Below, piece by piece: positions 1 to 5,156 of a stretch of 5,156 nucleotides of DNA. Position numbers and translations under genes: made by a program. Numbering within the stretch: position 1 is the stretch's first letter; each line of letters starts with the position of its first letter. This DNA comes from Betaproteobacteria bacterium (lineage in GTDB: Bacteria; Pseudomonadota; Gammaproteobacteria; Burkholderiales; Usitatibacteraceae). The stretch covers positions 1 through 5,156 of the forward strand of contig JAAOZZ010000293.1 of NCBI GenBank assembly GCA_012274175.1, written 5' to 3'. The notes beneath the pieces are model-generated. The model did not search any database and was not told the origin of the DNA. It was given only the letters and a program-made list of their open reading frames with translations.

Positions 1-2
1 GA

Positions 3-8
3 ATTATA
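3..8 (-). promoter_or_regulatory. Possible -10 box at the window edge
   Basis: Read on the minus strand, these bases are a perfect TATAAT hexamer, about 37 nt beyond the stop codon of the solute-binding protein gene and pointing out of the window. No recognisable -35 lies 16-18 bp upstream, where the sequence is only GC-rich. It could be the promoter of the next minus-strand gene, which would then have its own transcription start. An AT-rich hexamer stands out here, but six bases alone are weak support. The rest of positions 1-44 holds no gene that I can see. Confidence 0.25.
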
Positions 9-44
9 ACGGGTTTGCCGCCGCGGCCGGCCCGGGAGCGGCCC

Positions 45-1835
45 TCACCGGACCTCCCGGGCGCGGCGTTCCAGGTCGATGTCCACGTACTTGTAGCCCT
101 CGTGGAGGATGGGGTGCTTGCGCCAGCCCAGCACCCACGGCTGCAGCATGTAGTTGTACCTGCGGTGGCTATGCAGCTTCATCGGCGCGTACACCGCGAT
201 CAGCCGTTCCATCTCGTTGTAGATCGCGGTGCGCGCGGGTCCCGGGGGCAGCGCCGCGGCCTTCTCGTAGAGCGCGTCGAACGCCGCGAGCTTGAAGCAG
301 CCGTCGTTGGAGGAGCCGCAGTTCGGCCCGTAGAGGAGCTGGTAGAAGTTCTCCGCGTCGGGATAGTCGGCGCCCCACGCGAGGTCCCAATCCTGGAGCT
401 TGCCCAGCTTGGACATCTTGCGCAGGTCGGGCCACTTGGCGGTCTCCACGGTCATGCGGATGCCGACGGCTGTCAGGTCCTTGTCCCAGAGCTGCGCGAA
501 CTGGCGCGAGAGCTGGTCGGGCGTGTTCGGGTAGTGGAAGACGAGCGGGCTGCCGTCGGGCATGTCGCGCCAGCCGTCGCCGTCGCGGTCGATGTAGCCG
601 AACATGTCGAGCAGCGCCTTGGCGCGCGCCGGATCGTAGGTCCTTCCCACGTTGAAGTTCGGGTCGTAGCCCAGCACCCCGGGCGGGACGAGGGACTGGG
701 CCTCGATCGCGGTGCCGTTGCGAAGGAGCTCGACTTCCTCCTGGTTGTCGTAGGCAAGGGAGATCGCCCGGCGCAGCGCGACCTTGTCCGGCGTGTAGCC
801 TCCGACGATCGGGTCCTTCATGTTGAAGTACAGGTAGGTCGTGGCGGTCTCGATGTCGGGGATGTAGCGCACGCCCTTGCGCTCCAGCGCGGGCGAGAGC
901 TTGCCCCCGGGCAGCGCCATGTTGAGGAACTCGTAGGGCAGGTTGATCCAGTCGAGCTCGTCGTTCAGGAACGCGAGCCAGCGCGGCTGGGACTCCTCGA
1001 TGATCGAGCTCTCCACCCGGTCGACCATCGGCAGGCGCCTGCCCTTCACCTCGGCGTAGATGCGCTGGGAGACGGGATCGTCGGCCGACGGCTCCGCCTC
1101 GTAGTGCATCTCGCGGAAGTTCGGGTTCTTCTCGAGCACGATCTTCGAGGAGCGCTTCCACTCCGCGAGCCGGAATGCCCCGGTGCCCACCGGATGGGCC
1201 CCGATCTCCGAGCCGTAGCGCTCCACCACCTCGCGCGCCTGGGCGCCGATGTTGGGCATGGCGAGGATGTAGAGGAAGTTGTAGTCGGGCTTCACGAGGT
1301 GGAAGCGCAGGGTGTAGCGATCGACCACCTCGATGCCCGGCACATCGGCGTCGTAGTCGAAGCGGCCGGCCTTGCGCGCGGCCGCCACCGCCTCGGTGAC
1401 GCCCTCGACCCGCCCGTCGATGAGCCACAGGTTGGGCGAGTTGCCCTTCGGGTCCATGAGGCGCTTGAAGGCGTACGCGTAGTCGGCGGCGGTGAGCTCG
1501 CGCTTCTTCCCGCCGAACGCGGGGTCGTCGGCGAAGTAGATCCCCTTCTGCAGGTGCAGCGTGTAGGTGCGTCCGCCGTCGGTGACTTCCGGCATGGCCT
1601 CCAGCGTCTGGGGCTTCAGCTTCGCTGGGCGCGCGAGGAAGTCGTAGGTGAGCGGGGACTCGAAGATCTCCTCGGTGATGTTGTTCGAGTAGAGGTCGGA
1701 GACGTTCGCCGGGTCGAAGTTGGTCTCCGCGATGAGGTACGCGACGTGGAGCACCTTGGGCGGCTGGGCGTAGGCGGAATGCGCCGCCGCCATGGCCAGC
1801 ACGGCCGCGGCGGCGAGTCTCGCGAAGCGGATCAC
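45..1835 (-). CDS. Periplasmic ABC transporter substrate-binding protein, family 5 (peptide type)
   Basis: This protein (596 aa from a GTG start) captures a solute, probably oligopeptides, in the periplasm and delivers it to an inner-membrane ABC permease. Residues 1-23 form a Sec signal peptide: Arg3 and Arg6, an Ala/Leu-rich core, and an AYA cleavage site before Gln24. The mature part carries family SBP_bac_5 landmarks: [10 protein letters not shown] near 217-226 followed by [16 protein letters not shown] near 334-342, [11 protein letters not shown] near 355-365, and [11 protein letters not shown] near 487-497. DRDGDGWRD near 416-424 resembles a calcium-binding loop and is frequent in this family. 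Cys506 and Cys513 could form a disulfide after export. The length is typical of the larger oligopeptide and YejA-like members. An ATG 26 codons upstream (1913) would put a non-signal-like tail before the signal peptide and use up the promoter region, so GTG is preferred. No permease or ATPase gene is in the window; they may follow beyond the left edge. The exact substrate cannot be read from sequence. Confidence 0.93.
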   Translation of the reverse strand: MIRFARLAAAAVLAMAAAHSAYAQPPKVLHVAYLIAETNFDPANVSDLYSNNITEEIFESPLTYDFLARPAKLKPQTLEAMPEVTDGGRTYTLHLQKGIYFADDPAFGGKKRELTAADYAYAFKRLMDPKGNSPNLWLIDGRVEGVTEAVAAARKAGRFDYDADVPGIEVVDRYTLRFHLVKPDYNFLYILAMPNIGAQAREVVERYGSEIGAHPVGTGAFRLAEWKRSSKIVLEKNPNFREMHYEAEPSADDPVSQRIYAEVKGRRLPMVDRVESSIIEESQPRWLAFLNDELDWINLPYEFLNMALPGGKLSPALERKGVRYIPDIETATTYLYFNMKDPIVGGYTPDKVALRRAISLAYDNQEEVELLRNGTAIEAQSLVPPGVLGYDPNFNVGRTYDPARAKALLDMFGYIDRDGDGWRDMPDGSPLVFHYPNTPDQLSRQFAQLWDKDLTAVGIRMTVETAKWPDLRKMSKLGKLQDWDLAWGADYPDAENFYQLLYGPNCGSSNDGCFKLAAFDALYEKAAALPPGPARTAIYNEMERLIAVYAPMKLHSHRRYNYMLQPWVLGWRKHPILHEGYKYVDIDLERRAREVR

Positions 1836-1844
1836 GGGCGACTT

Positions 1845-1850
1845 CTCCTC
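1845..1850 (-). promoter_or_regulatory. Ribosome binding site that decides the GTG start
   Basis: On the minus strand this reads GAGGAG, 9 nt before the GTG at 1835-1833. It is a strong Shine-Dalgarno match at normal spacing and directly precedes the signal peptide, which supports GTG over the upstream ATG at 1913. Confidence 0.7.
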
Positions 1851-1874
1851 GATCGGGCGACGGGGGCGCAGGGC

Positions 1875-1902
1875 ATTATGCGATACACTTCGACCCCGTC
1901 CG
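1875..1902 (-). promoter_or_regulatory. Candidate sigma70-type promoter of the solute-binding protein gene
   Basis: On the minus strand, CATAAT (1880-1875) matches five of six -10 bases. It sits 16 bp after CGGACG (1902-1897), which keeps only the central GAC of the -35 consensus. The predicted start near 1868 gives a leader of about 33 nt that includes the GAGGAG ribosome site. The -35 is weak, so an activator or another promoter is possible. Confidence 0.4.
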
Positions 1903-1945
1903 TAACCATTCATTACCCGGAATTCTACGGGGAAGGAAACGAAGC

Positions 1946-2734
1946 ATGGGCTTCCTGCAAGGCCGGCGAATCCTCGTCACGGGGATGCTCTCGAACCGCT
2001 CCATCGCCTTCGGCATCGCCAAGGCGTGCGCGCGCGAAGGAGCCGAGCTCGCGTTCACCTACCAGGGCGAAGGCGTGCGCGAGCGCGTGATGGAGCTGGC
2101 ACGGGAGTTCGGGTCCACGCGCGTCTATCCCTGCGACGTGGCCGACGACGCGCAGATCGACGCCCTCTTCGCCGCGTTGCGAGGGGAATGGGACGGCCTG
2201 GACGGGCTGGTGCACGCGATCGCCTTCGCTCCCCGGGAGGCGCTGAAGGGCGACTTCCACGAAAGCGTGACCCGCGAGGCGTTCCGCATCGCCCACGACG
2301 TCTCCAGCTACAGCCTCGCCGCGCTCGCGAAGGCCGCGGCTCCCATGATGCAGGGACGGCCCGGCTCCATCGTGACGCTCTCGTACCTGGGGGCGCAACG
2401 CTCGATCCCGAACTACAACGTGATGGGACTCGCCAAGGCGAGCCTCGAGGCGTGCGTGCGCTATCTCGCGGCGAGCCTGGGTCCGTCGTCGATCCGCGTC
2501 AACGCGATCTCCGCCGGCCCGATCAAGACGCTCGCCGCCGCGGGCATCGGCGGATTCTCGAAGATCCTCGCCTTCGTCGAGAAGAACGCCCCCCTGCGCC
2601 GCGGAGTAACCACCGAGGAGGTCGGCAACACTGCCGCCTTCCTGCTCTCCGACCTCGCGAGCGGCATCACCGGCGACGTGATCTACGTGGACGCCGGCTT
2701 CAGCACCACCACCGCCGGCCTCTCGGGCGAATGA
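1946..2734 (+). CDS. fabI: Enoyl-[acyl-carrier-protein] reductase (FabI type)
   Basis: FabI reduces trans-2-enoyl-ACP to acyl-ACP with NAD(P)H, the last step of each elongation cycle of type II fatty-acid synthesis, in the cytoplasm. The 262 residues, close to E. coli FabI (also about 262 aa), align nearly end to end with it from the opening [13 protein letters not shown]. The cofactor-binding segment is [15 protein letters not shown] (11-25). [19 protein letters not shown] (146-164) carries the catalytic Tyr147, Tyr157 and Lys164, equivalent to E. coli Tyr146, Tyr156 and Lys163 with one inserted residue near 137. [11 protein letters not shown] (188-198) is the conserved stretch before the substrate-binding loop, and Phe204 matches E. 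coli Phe203. Ala93 replaces E. coli Gly93. The ATG follows GGAAGGAA (1931-1938) by 7 nt. The gene is divergent from the solute-binding protein gene and convergent with ppiD. Its TGA stop forms the first three bases of the palindrome at 2732-2796. Identification is firm; preference for NADH over NADPH is inferred from the family. Confidence 0.97.
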   Translation: MGFLQGRRILVTGMLSNRSIAFGIAKACAREGAELAFTYQGEGVRERVMELAREFGSTRVYPCDVADDAQIDALFAALRGEWDGLDGLVHAIAFAPREALKGDFHESVTREAFRIAHDVSSYSLAALAKAAAPMMQGRPGSIVTLSYLGAQRSIPNYNVMGLAKASLEACVRYLAASLGPSSIRVNAISAGPIKTLAAAGIGGFSKILAFVEKNAPLRRGVTTEEVGNTAAFLLSDLASGITGDVIYVDAGFSTTTAGLSGE

Positions 2735-2796
2735 AAATCGGGGACAGACCCTGGTTTTCCGCAGGGCGGAAAACCAGGGTCTGTCCCCGATTTTCA
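2732..2796. repeat. Perfect 31-bp inverted repeat with 3-nt loop between convergent genes
   Basis: Arms 2732-2762 and 2766-2796 are exact reverse complements around the loop AGG (2763-2765). Each arm opens with TGAAAATCGGGGACAGACC. The TGA at 2732-2734 is the fabI stop, and its mirror at 2794-2796 (minus) is the ppiD stop. The symmetry continues outward: GGCGAA (2726-2731) pairs with TTCGCC (2798-2803) if G2797 is bulged. There is no transposase, target duplication or second copy in the window. From memory, intergenic palindromes beginning with AATCGGGGACAGACC recur in beta- and other proteobacterial genomes, so this may be a REP-like dispersed element; copy number cannot be judged here. Confidence 0.92.
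2732..2796. terminator. Probable bidirectional terminator for fabI and ppiD
   Basis: Transcribed from either side, the palindrome forms a very stable hairpin immediately at the stop codon. Its 5' arm starts with an A tract and its 3' arm ends in CCCCGATTTT, the A-tract/stem/U-tract form seen in bidirectional terminators. Only four T residues are present, and they lie inside the stem instead of after it, so it is not a textbook Rho-independent terminator. It could instead act mainly by protecting the 3' ends of both mRNAs. No other terminator lies between the two genes. Confidence 0.6.
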
Positions 2797-4710
2797 GTTC
2801 GCCTGCTTCTTCTCGAGGGCGTCGGCGCGCACCTTGACGCCGACCCGCTGGCGCAGGCTCGCGAGCGTCGCGTCGAGCTCCTCGGAGGCGACGGCGTCGC
2901 GAAGCCGGCCCGCGAGCGCTTCGCGCTGCGTGGGATCGATCTTGTCGGGCTCGATCACCTTCGTCACCTGCACTAGCGAGTAGCCCATCGGCGTATCGAC
3001 GCCCACGTAGGCGGGCAGCTTCTTGCCGTCGGCACGGAAGATCTTGTCGAGCACCGTGGGGAACAGGCCCCCGGGCTTGCGCCGGCTCACGGCGAGCGGG
3101 GCGGGCCACTTCAGTCCTGCGTCTTTGCCCGCCTGCAGCTCCTTCAGCTTCGCCTCGCCGTCGGCGGCCGCGAGCTTGAGGGCCTGCTCCCGCTGCAGCC
3201 GGTGCTCGATGTCGGCCTTCACCGCGTCCAGGGGCTTCAACTCCGCGGGCTTGTGGTCGACCACGTGGGCCGCCACGAGCACGTTGGGCGAGACCTCGAC
3301 CGCCGAGGTGTTGCGCTTCGCCTTGATGGAATCGTCGGAGAAGATTTCCGCCTGCAGCTTCGGGTTGGAGAGGACAGGGGGCACCGCCTGCGCGCCCTTC
3401 TGGATCCATCCGGAAGGATGGATCGGGATCTTGAGCGCGTCGGCCACCGGCTTCAGGCTCTGGGATTGCTCGTAGACCATGTTGGAGAAATTCTCGGCGC
3501 TCTCGGCCATGCGCCGCGAGGCGGCCTGCTTCTTGAGGGTCCCCTCGATCTCGGGCGCGGCCTCGGCGAGGGACTTCACCTTCGCGGGCTTGATGTCGGT
3601 CACCTGGATCACGTGGTAGCCGAAGTCGCTCTCGATGGGCCCCACGATCTCGCCTTTCTTCGCGGCGAACGCGGCCTCCTCGAACGGCTTCACCATGGCC
3701 CCGCGCGCGAAGAAACCGAGGTCGCCGCCCTGCGCCGCGGAGCCCGGGTCCTGGGATTCCTTCTTCGCGATCTCGGCGAAGCTCGCGGGGTTCTTGCGCA
3801 CTTGCGCCGCGATGGCCTTCGCCTTGGCGAGCGCGGCTTTCTTCTCCGCCTCGGGCGCGTCGGACTTCACCGTGATGAGGATGTGGCTCGCGCGCCGCTC
3901 CTCGGCCTGCCCGAGCTTGCCCGCCTTCACCTGCTCGTCGTAGACGCGCTGCACGTCGTCCGGGGATACGGTCGCCTGGGTGGCGAGCGCGTCGATCGAT
4001 AGCTCCACGTAATCGACCTTCGCCTGCTCCGGCGTGGTGAACTCCTTCGCGTGGCCGTCGTAGTACGCCTTCACCTGCTCCGGGGTCACCTTCGCCTTGT
4101 CCATGTAGGCGTCGGGCGCGAGCGTCACCACGCCCACCTCGCGCGATTGCTCCGAGAGCCGGATGAACCCGTCGAGCGTGGCCTTGGGCACGAACGCCGT
4201 CTCGGCGATGGCGTTGCGGAACTGCTGCTCGCGGAAATCCTGGCGCAGCCGCTCGTCCAGCCCCACGGGCGTGAGGTTCATCGCGCGCGCCACCTGCTCG
4301 TAGCGATCCTTCGAGAACTTCCCGTCCACCTGGAAGGAAGGCTCGGCCAGGATGCGGTCCGCGAGCTGCTTGTCGGAGATGCGGATGCCCGCACGCTCGG
4401 AGCCGATCGACACCAGCCGGTCGTTCACGAGGCGCTCGAGGATGGCGCGGCGGATCTCCGGGTTGTCCATGATGGAGGCGTCGAACTGGCCGCGGAACTG
4501 CTGGCGGTAGAGCTCGGCCTGCCGGCGCATGGCCTCGTCGAACTCACTCTGCCCGATGCGCTGGCGCCCCACGGTGGCGACCGTGTCCCCGCCCGTGGGC
4601 GTGCTGAAGTAGAAATTGATCCCGAACATCCCGAAGGGAATGACCAGGAAGATCGCGAAGATCCACTTGACGATCTTCCTGTTGGCGAACTCGCGAAAGG
4701 TATCAAGCAT
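2794..4710 (-). CDS. ppiD: Membrane-anchored periplasmic chaperone PpiD (SurA-like N-domain plus parvulin domain)
   Basis: PpiD is anchored in the inner membrane and assists folding of proteins emerging from the Sec translocon into the periplasm. This 638-aa protein has the usual plan and a length close to the family's (E. coli PpiD is about 620 aa). A short cytoplasmic start (MLDTFREFANRK) is followed by one membrane segment at about 14-35. A SurA_N-like helical chaperone region spans about 40-215. A PpiC/parvulin domain at about 272-374 contains ASHILI (His276), GGDLGFFARGAMVKPFEEAAF (327-347) and FGYHVIQV (His366). A C-terminal region (about 380-638) resembles the remaining helical part of the family. 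E. coli PpiD has little or no isomerase activity; the parvulin residues here look well kept, but activity cannot be inferred. The ATG at 4710 has only a weak GGA ribosome site, yet the N-terminus fits the family. It follows hupB and two tRNA genes, a conserved neighbourhood. Its stop lies in the palindrome arm. Confidence 0.95.
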   Translation of the reverse strand: MLDTFREFANRKIVKWIFAIFLVIPFGMFGINFYFSTPTGGDTVATVGRQRIGQSEFDEAMRRQAELYRQQFRGQFDASIMDNPEIRRAILERLVNDRLVSIGSERAGIRISDKQLADRILAEPSFQVDGKFSKDRYEQVARAMNLTPVGLDERLRQDFREQQFRNAIAETAFVPKATLDGFIRLSEQSREVGVVTLAPDAYMDKAKVTPEQVKAYYDGHAKEFTTPEQAKVDYVELSIDALATQATVSPDDVQRVYDEQVKAGKLGQAEERRASHILITVKSDAPEAEKKAALAKAKAIAAQVRKNPASFAEIAKKESQDPGSAAQGGDLGFFARGAMVKPFEEAAFAAKKGEIVGPIESDFGYHVIQVTDIKPAKVKSLAEAAPEIEGTLKKQAASRRMAESAENFSNMVYEQSQSLKPVADALKIPIHPSGWIQKGAQAVPPVLSNPKLQAEIFSDDSIKAKRNTSAVEVSPNVLVAAHVVDHKPAELKPLDAVKADIEHRLQREQALKLAAADGEAKLKELQAGKDAGLKWPAPLAVSRRKPGGLFPTVLDKIFRADGKKLPAYVGVDTPMGYSLVQVTKVIEPDKIDPTQREALAGRLRDAVASEELDATLASLRQRVGVKVRADALEKKQAN

Positions 4711-4758
4711 GTGTCGGTTCCATTGTCTCGACTCCGTGTCCCGCCGGGGGACGGCAGC

Positions 4759-4787
4759 AAAAAGGGCGAACCGCTGGGGTTCGCCCT
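4759..4787 (-). terminator. Rho-independent terminator after tRNA-Asp
   Basis: On the minus strand, GGGCGAACC (4786-4778) and GGTTCGCCC (4772-4764) form a perfect 9-bp stem, extended to 10 bp by 4787/4763, around a 5-nt loop. A run of five T residues (4763-4759) follows. It lies 39 nt past the end of tRNA-Asp and should end the hupB/tRNA transcript. The ppiD start codon comes only 48 nt later. Confidence 0.88.
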
Positions 4788-4826
4788 CTGGGGCCCCCGT
4801 GCGACGGGGACAGGAACTGAAAGGGC

Positions 4827-4903
4827 TGGCGGAGTGGACGGGACTCGAACCCGCGACCCCCGGCGTGACAGGCCGGTATTCTAACCAACTGAACTACCAC
4901 TCC
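4827..4903 (-). tRNA. tRNA-Asp (anticodon GTC)
   Basis: The minus strand gives a complete 77-nt cloverleaf including an encoded CCA (4829-4827). The acceptor strands GGAGTGG (4903-4897) and CCACTCC (4837-4831) pair fully, with G as the discriminator base. The D arm reads AGTTCAGTTGGTTAGA, the anticodon loop is CTGTCAC with GTC at 4869-4867, and the T arm contains GGTTCGAGTCC. It closely matches E. coli tRNA-Asp. It lies 37 nt after tRNA-Val, consistent with one precursor transcript. Confidence 0.97.
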
Positions 4904-4940
4904 AACAAGAAGTTTTCGGCACTCCGGAAAAGCTTTGGCC

Positions 4941-5016
4941 TGGTGGGTGCTGAGGGGATCGAACCCCCGACATTCGCCTTGTAAGGGCGACGCTCTACCA
5001 GCTGAGCTAAGCACCC
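4941..5016 (-). tRNA. tRNA-Val (anticodon TAC)
   Basis: The minus strand gives a complete 76-nt cloverleaf with encoded CCA (4943-4941). The acceptor GGGTGCT (5016-5010) pairs with AGCACCC (4951-4945), with A as the discriminator base. The D arm is TAGCTCAGCTGGTAGAGC, the anticodon loop CTTACAA has TAC at 4983-4981, and the T arm holds GGTTCGATCCC. The 5' end is only 8 nt after the hupB stop codon, so it is either processed from hupB mRNA or started by a promoter inside the hupB 3' end. Confidence 0.97.
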
Positions 5017-5024
5017 GAAGTCCG

Positions 5025-5156
5025 CTAGTTTACTGCATCTTTCAACGCTTTTCCAGCCCGAAACTTGGGAACTTTTGCAGCCTTGATTTTTATCTCGGCC
5101 CCTGTACGGGGATTACGTCCGGCACGCGCTGCGCGCTTGCCCAGATAAAACGAACC
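5025..5156 (-). CDS. hupB: DNA-binding protein HU-beta, C-terminal part (runs off the window)
   Basis: HU is a small dimeric nucleoid protein that bends and compacts DNA. Only the last 43 codons are present, in frame to the window edge. They match E. coli HU-beta residues 48-90 without gaps, so about 47 N-terminal residues lie outside. GRNPRTG (13-19) is the tip of the DNA-binding beta arm, with the proline that intercalates in DNA. The ending [16 protein letters not shown] is nearly identical to E. coli HupB. The codons include more A/T-ending ones (AAA, ATA, GCA, GTT, TTT) than ppiD or fabI, as is common in very highly expressed genes. It is followed by the two tRNA genes and ppiD on the same strand. 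The hupB-ppiD neighbourhood favours hupB over hupA or ihf genes. Confidence 0.95.
   Translation of the reverse strand, partial: GSFYLGKRAARAGRNPRTGAEIKIKAAKVPKFRAGKALKDAVN
5027..5055 (-). promoter_or_regulatory. Possible tRNA promoter inside the 3' end of hupB
   Basis: On the minus strand, TGGAAA (5055-5050, four of six -35 bases) lies 17 bp before TAAACT (5032-5027, four of six -10 bases). A start near 5020 would fall a few bases before the mature tRNA-Val 5' end. The segment after the -10 (AGCGGAC) is GC-rich, as in stringently controlled stable-RNA promoters. Both boxes overlap codons of hupB, so the match may be chance; co-transcription with hupB is the alternative. Confidence 0.3.

Larger units (their letters stand above)
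1836..1945. promoter_or_regulatory. Divergent promoter region between the solute-binding protein gene and fabI
   Basis: These 110 bp separate two divergent genes, so both transcription units probably start here. The region is locally more AT-rich than the flanking coding sequence, especially 1875-1925. For fabI, a weak -10-like TACACT lies at 1884-1889 with no clear -35, so the fabI start point is uncertain. The minus-strand candidate is listed separately. The two candidate -10 boxes are only 3 bp apart on opposite strands, so the polymerase sites would overlap. I see no convincing operator palindrome. Confidence 0.55.

Noticed and set aside
10..44. GC-rich hairpin after the solute-binding protein stop as a terminator
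   Set aside because: GCCGC/GCGGC pairing is possible, but the loop is long and no T run follows; such matches are expected by chance in this GC-rich stretch.
1836..1913. Upstream ATG start for the solute-binding protein gene at 1913
   Set aside because: It would add 26 hydrophilic residues in front of a well-formed signal peptide and lacks the ribosome site seen before the GTG at 1835.
15..2090. Long open frame (691 codons) on the plus strand opposite the solute-binding protein gene
   Set aside because: It is antisense to a clearly recognisable protein, has low-complexity Val/Arg/Gly/Leu-rich content, runs through the divergent promoter region into fabI out of frame, and has no domain I recognise. 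Long antisense frames are expected in GC-rich DNA.
2735..2793. The same peptide (about [10 protein letters not shown]...[10 protein letters not shown]) encoded on both strands
   Set aside because: This follows automatically from the palindrome being read through in one frame on each strand. There is no start or ribosome site of its own.
2732..2796. CRISPR repeat or phage attachment site
   Set aside because: There is only one palindromic unit with no spacer/repeat series, and no integrase or phage gene nearby.
1925..3409. Minus-strand frame of 494 codons crossing ppiD, the palindrome and fabI
   Set aside because: It is out of frame with both genes, antisense to all of fabI, and Arg/Gly/Ala-rich. 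It exists because GC-rich DNA lacks stops.
4425..4760. Minus-strand 111-codon frame overlapping the ppiD start
   Set aside because: It is Ser/Arg/Pro-rich, out of frame with ppiD, and has no family resemblance; a shadow of ppiD.
4788..4826. GACGGGGACAGG as a second copy of the palindrome core
   Set aside because: The similarity is limited to about nine bases (CGGGGACAG) and there is no inverted partner, so chance is the simplest explanation.
4703..5014. Minus-strand 103-codon frame across both tRNA genes
   Set aside because: It is a translation of structural tRNA sequence; peptides such as GFESRPLRQ are typical false ORFs over tRNAs.
4827..5016. tRNA genes as a genomic-island insertion site
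   Set aside because: No integrase, direct repeat of a tRNA 3' end, or composition shift is seen, and the flanking gene order looks conserved.

Overview
The window is a GC-rich stretch of ordinary bacterial chromosome, most likely from a betaproteobacterium (Burkholderiales or a relative). The evidence is the gene order hupB - tRNA-Val(TAC) - tRNA-Asp(GTC) - ppiD. E. coli has hupB directly followed by ppiD; from memory, the version with two tRNAs in between is common in Betaproteobacteria. The HU, FabI and PpiD sequences all look proteobacterial. No mobile gene, CRISPR array, phage gene or defence module is visible.

Layout, left to right. Positions 45-1835 (minus) encode a periplasmic family-5 (peptide-type) ABC solute-binding protein. 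It probably starts at a GTG with a good ribosome binding site and a Sec signal peptide. A short divergent promoter region (1836-1945) separates it from fabI (1946-2734, plus), the NADH-type enoyl-ACP reductase of fatty-acid synthesis. fabI converges on ppiD (2794-4710, minus), an inner-membrane-anchored periplasmic chaperone of the SurA/parvulin class. Between them lies a perfect 31-bp inverted repeat with a 3-nt loop (2732-2796). Its two ends are themselves the TGA stop codons of both genes. To the right, on the minus strand and upstream of ppiD, are a Rho-independent terminator (4759-4787), tRNA-Asp (4827-4903), tRNA-Val (4941-5016) and the last 43 codons of hupB (5025-5156, running off the window).

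The genes belong to several processes rather than one pathway: nucleoid structure (HU), translation (two tRNAs), envelope protein folding (PpiD), membrane lipid synthesis (FabI) and nutrient uptake (solute-binding protein). The minus-strand block hupB-tRNA-tRNA ends at its own terminator. ppiD is therefore fed either by read-through or by a promoter I could not identify.

I see no new multi-gene system. The most unusual structure is the palindrome whose ends supply both stop codons. Next are the 8-nt gap between the hupB stop and tRNA-Val, and an alanine at the FabI position equivalent to E. coli Gly93.
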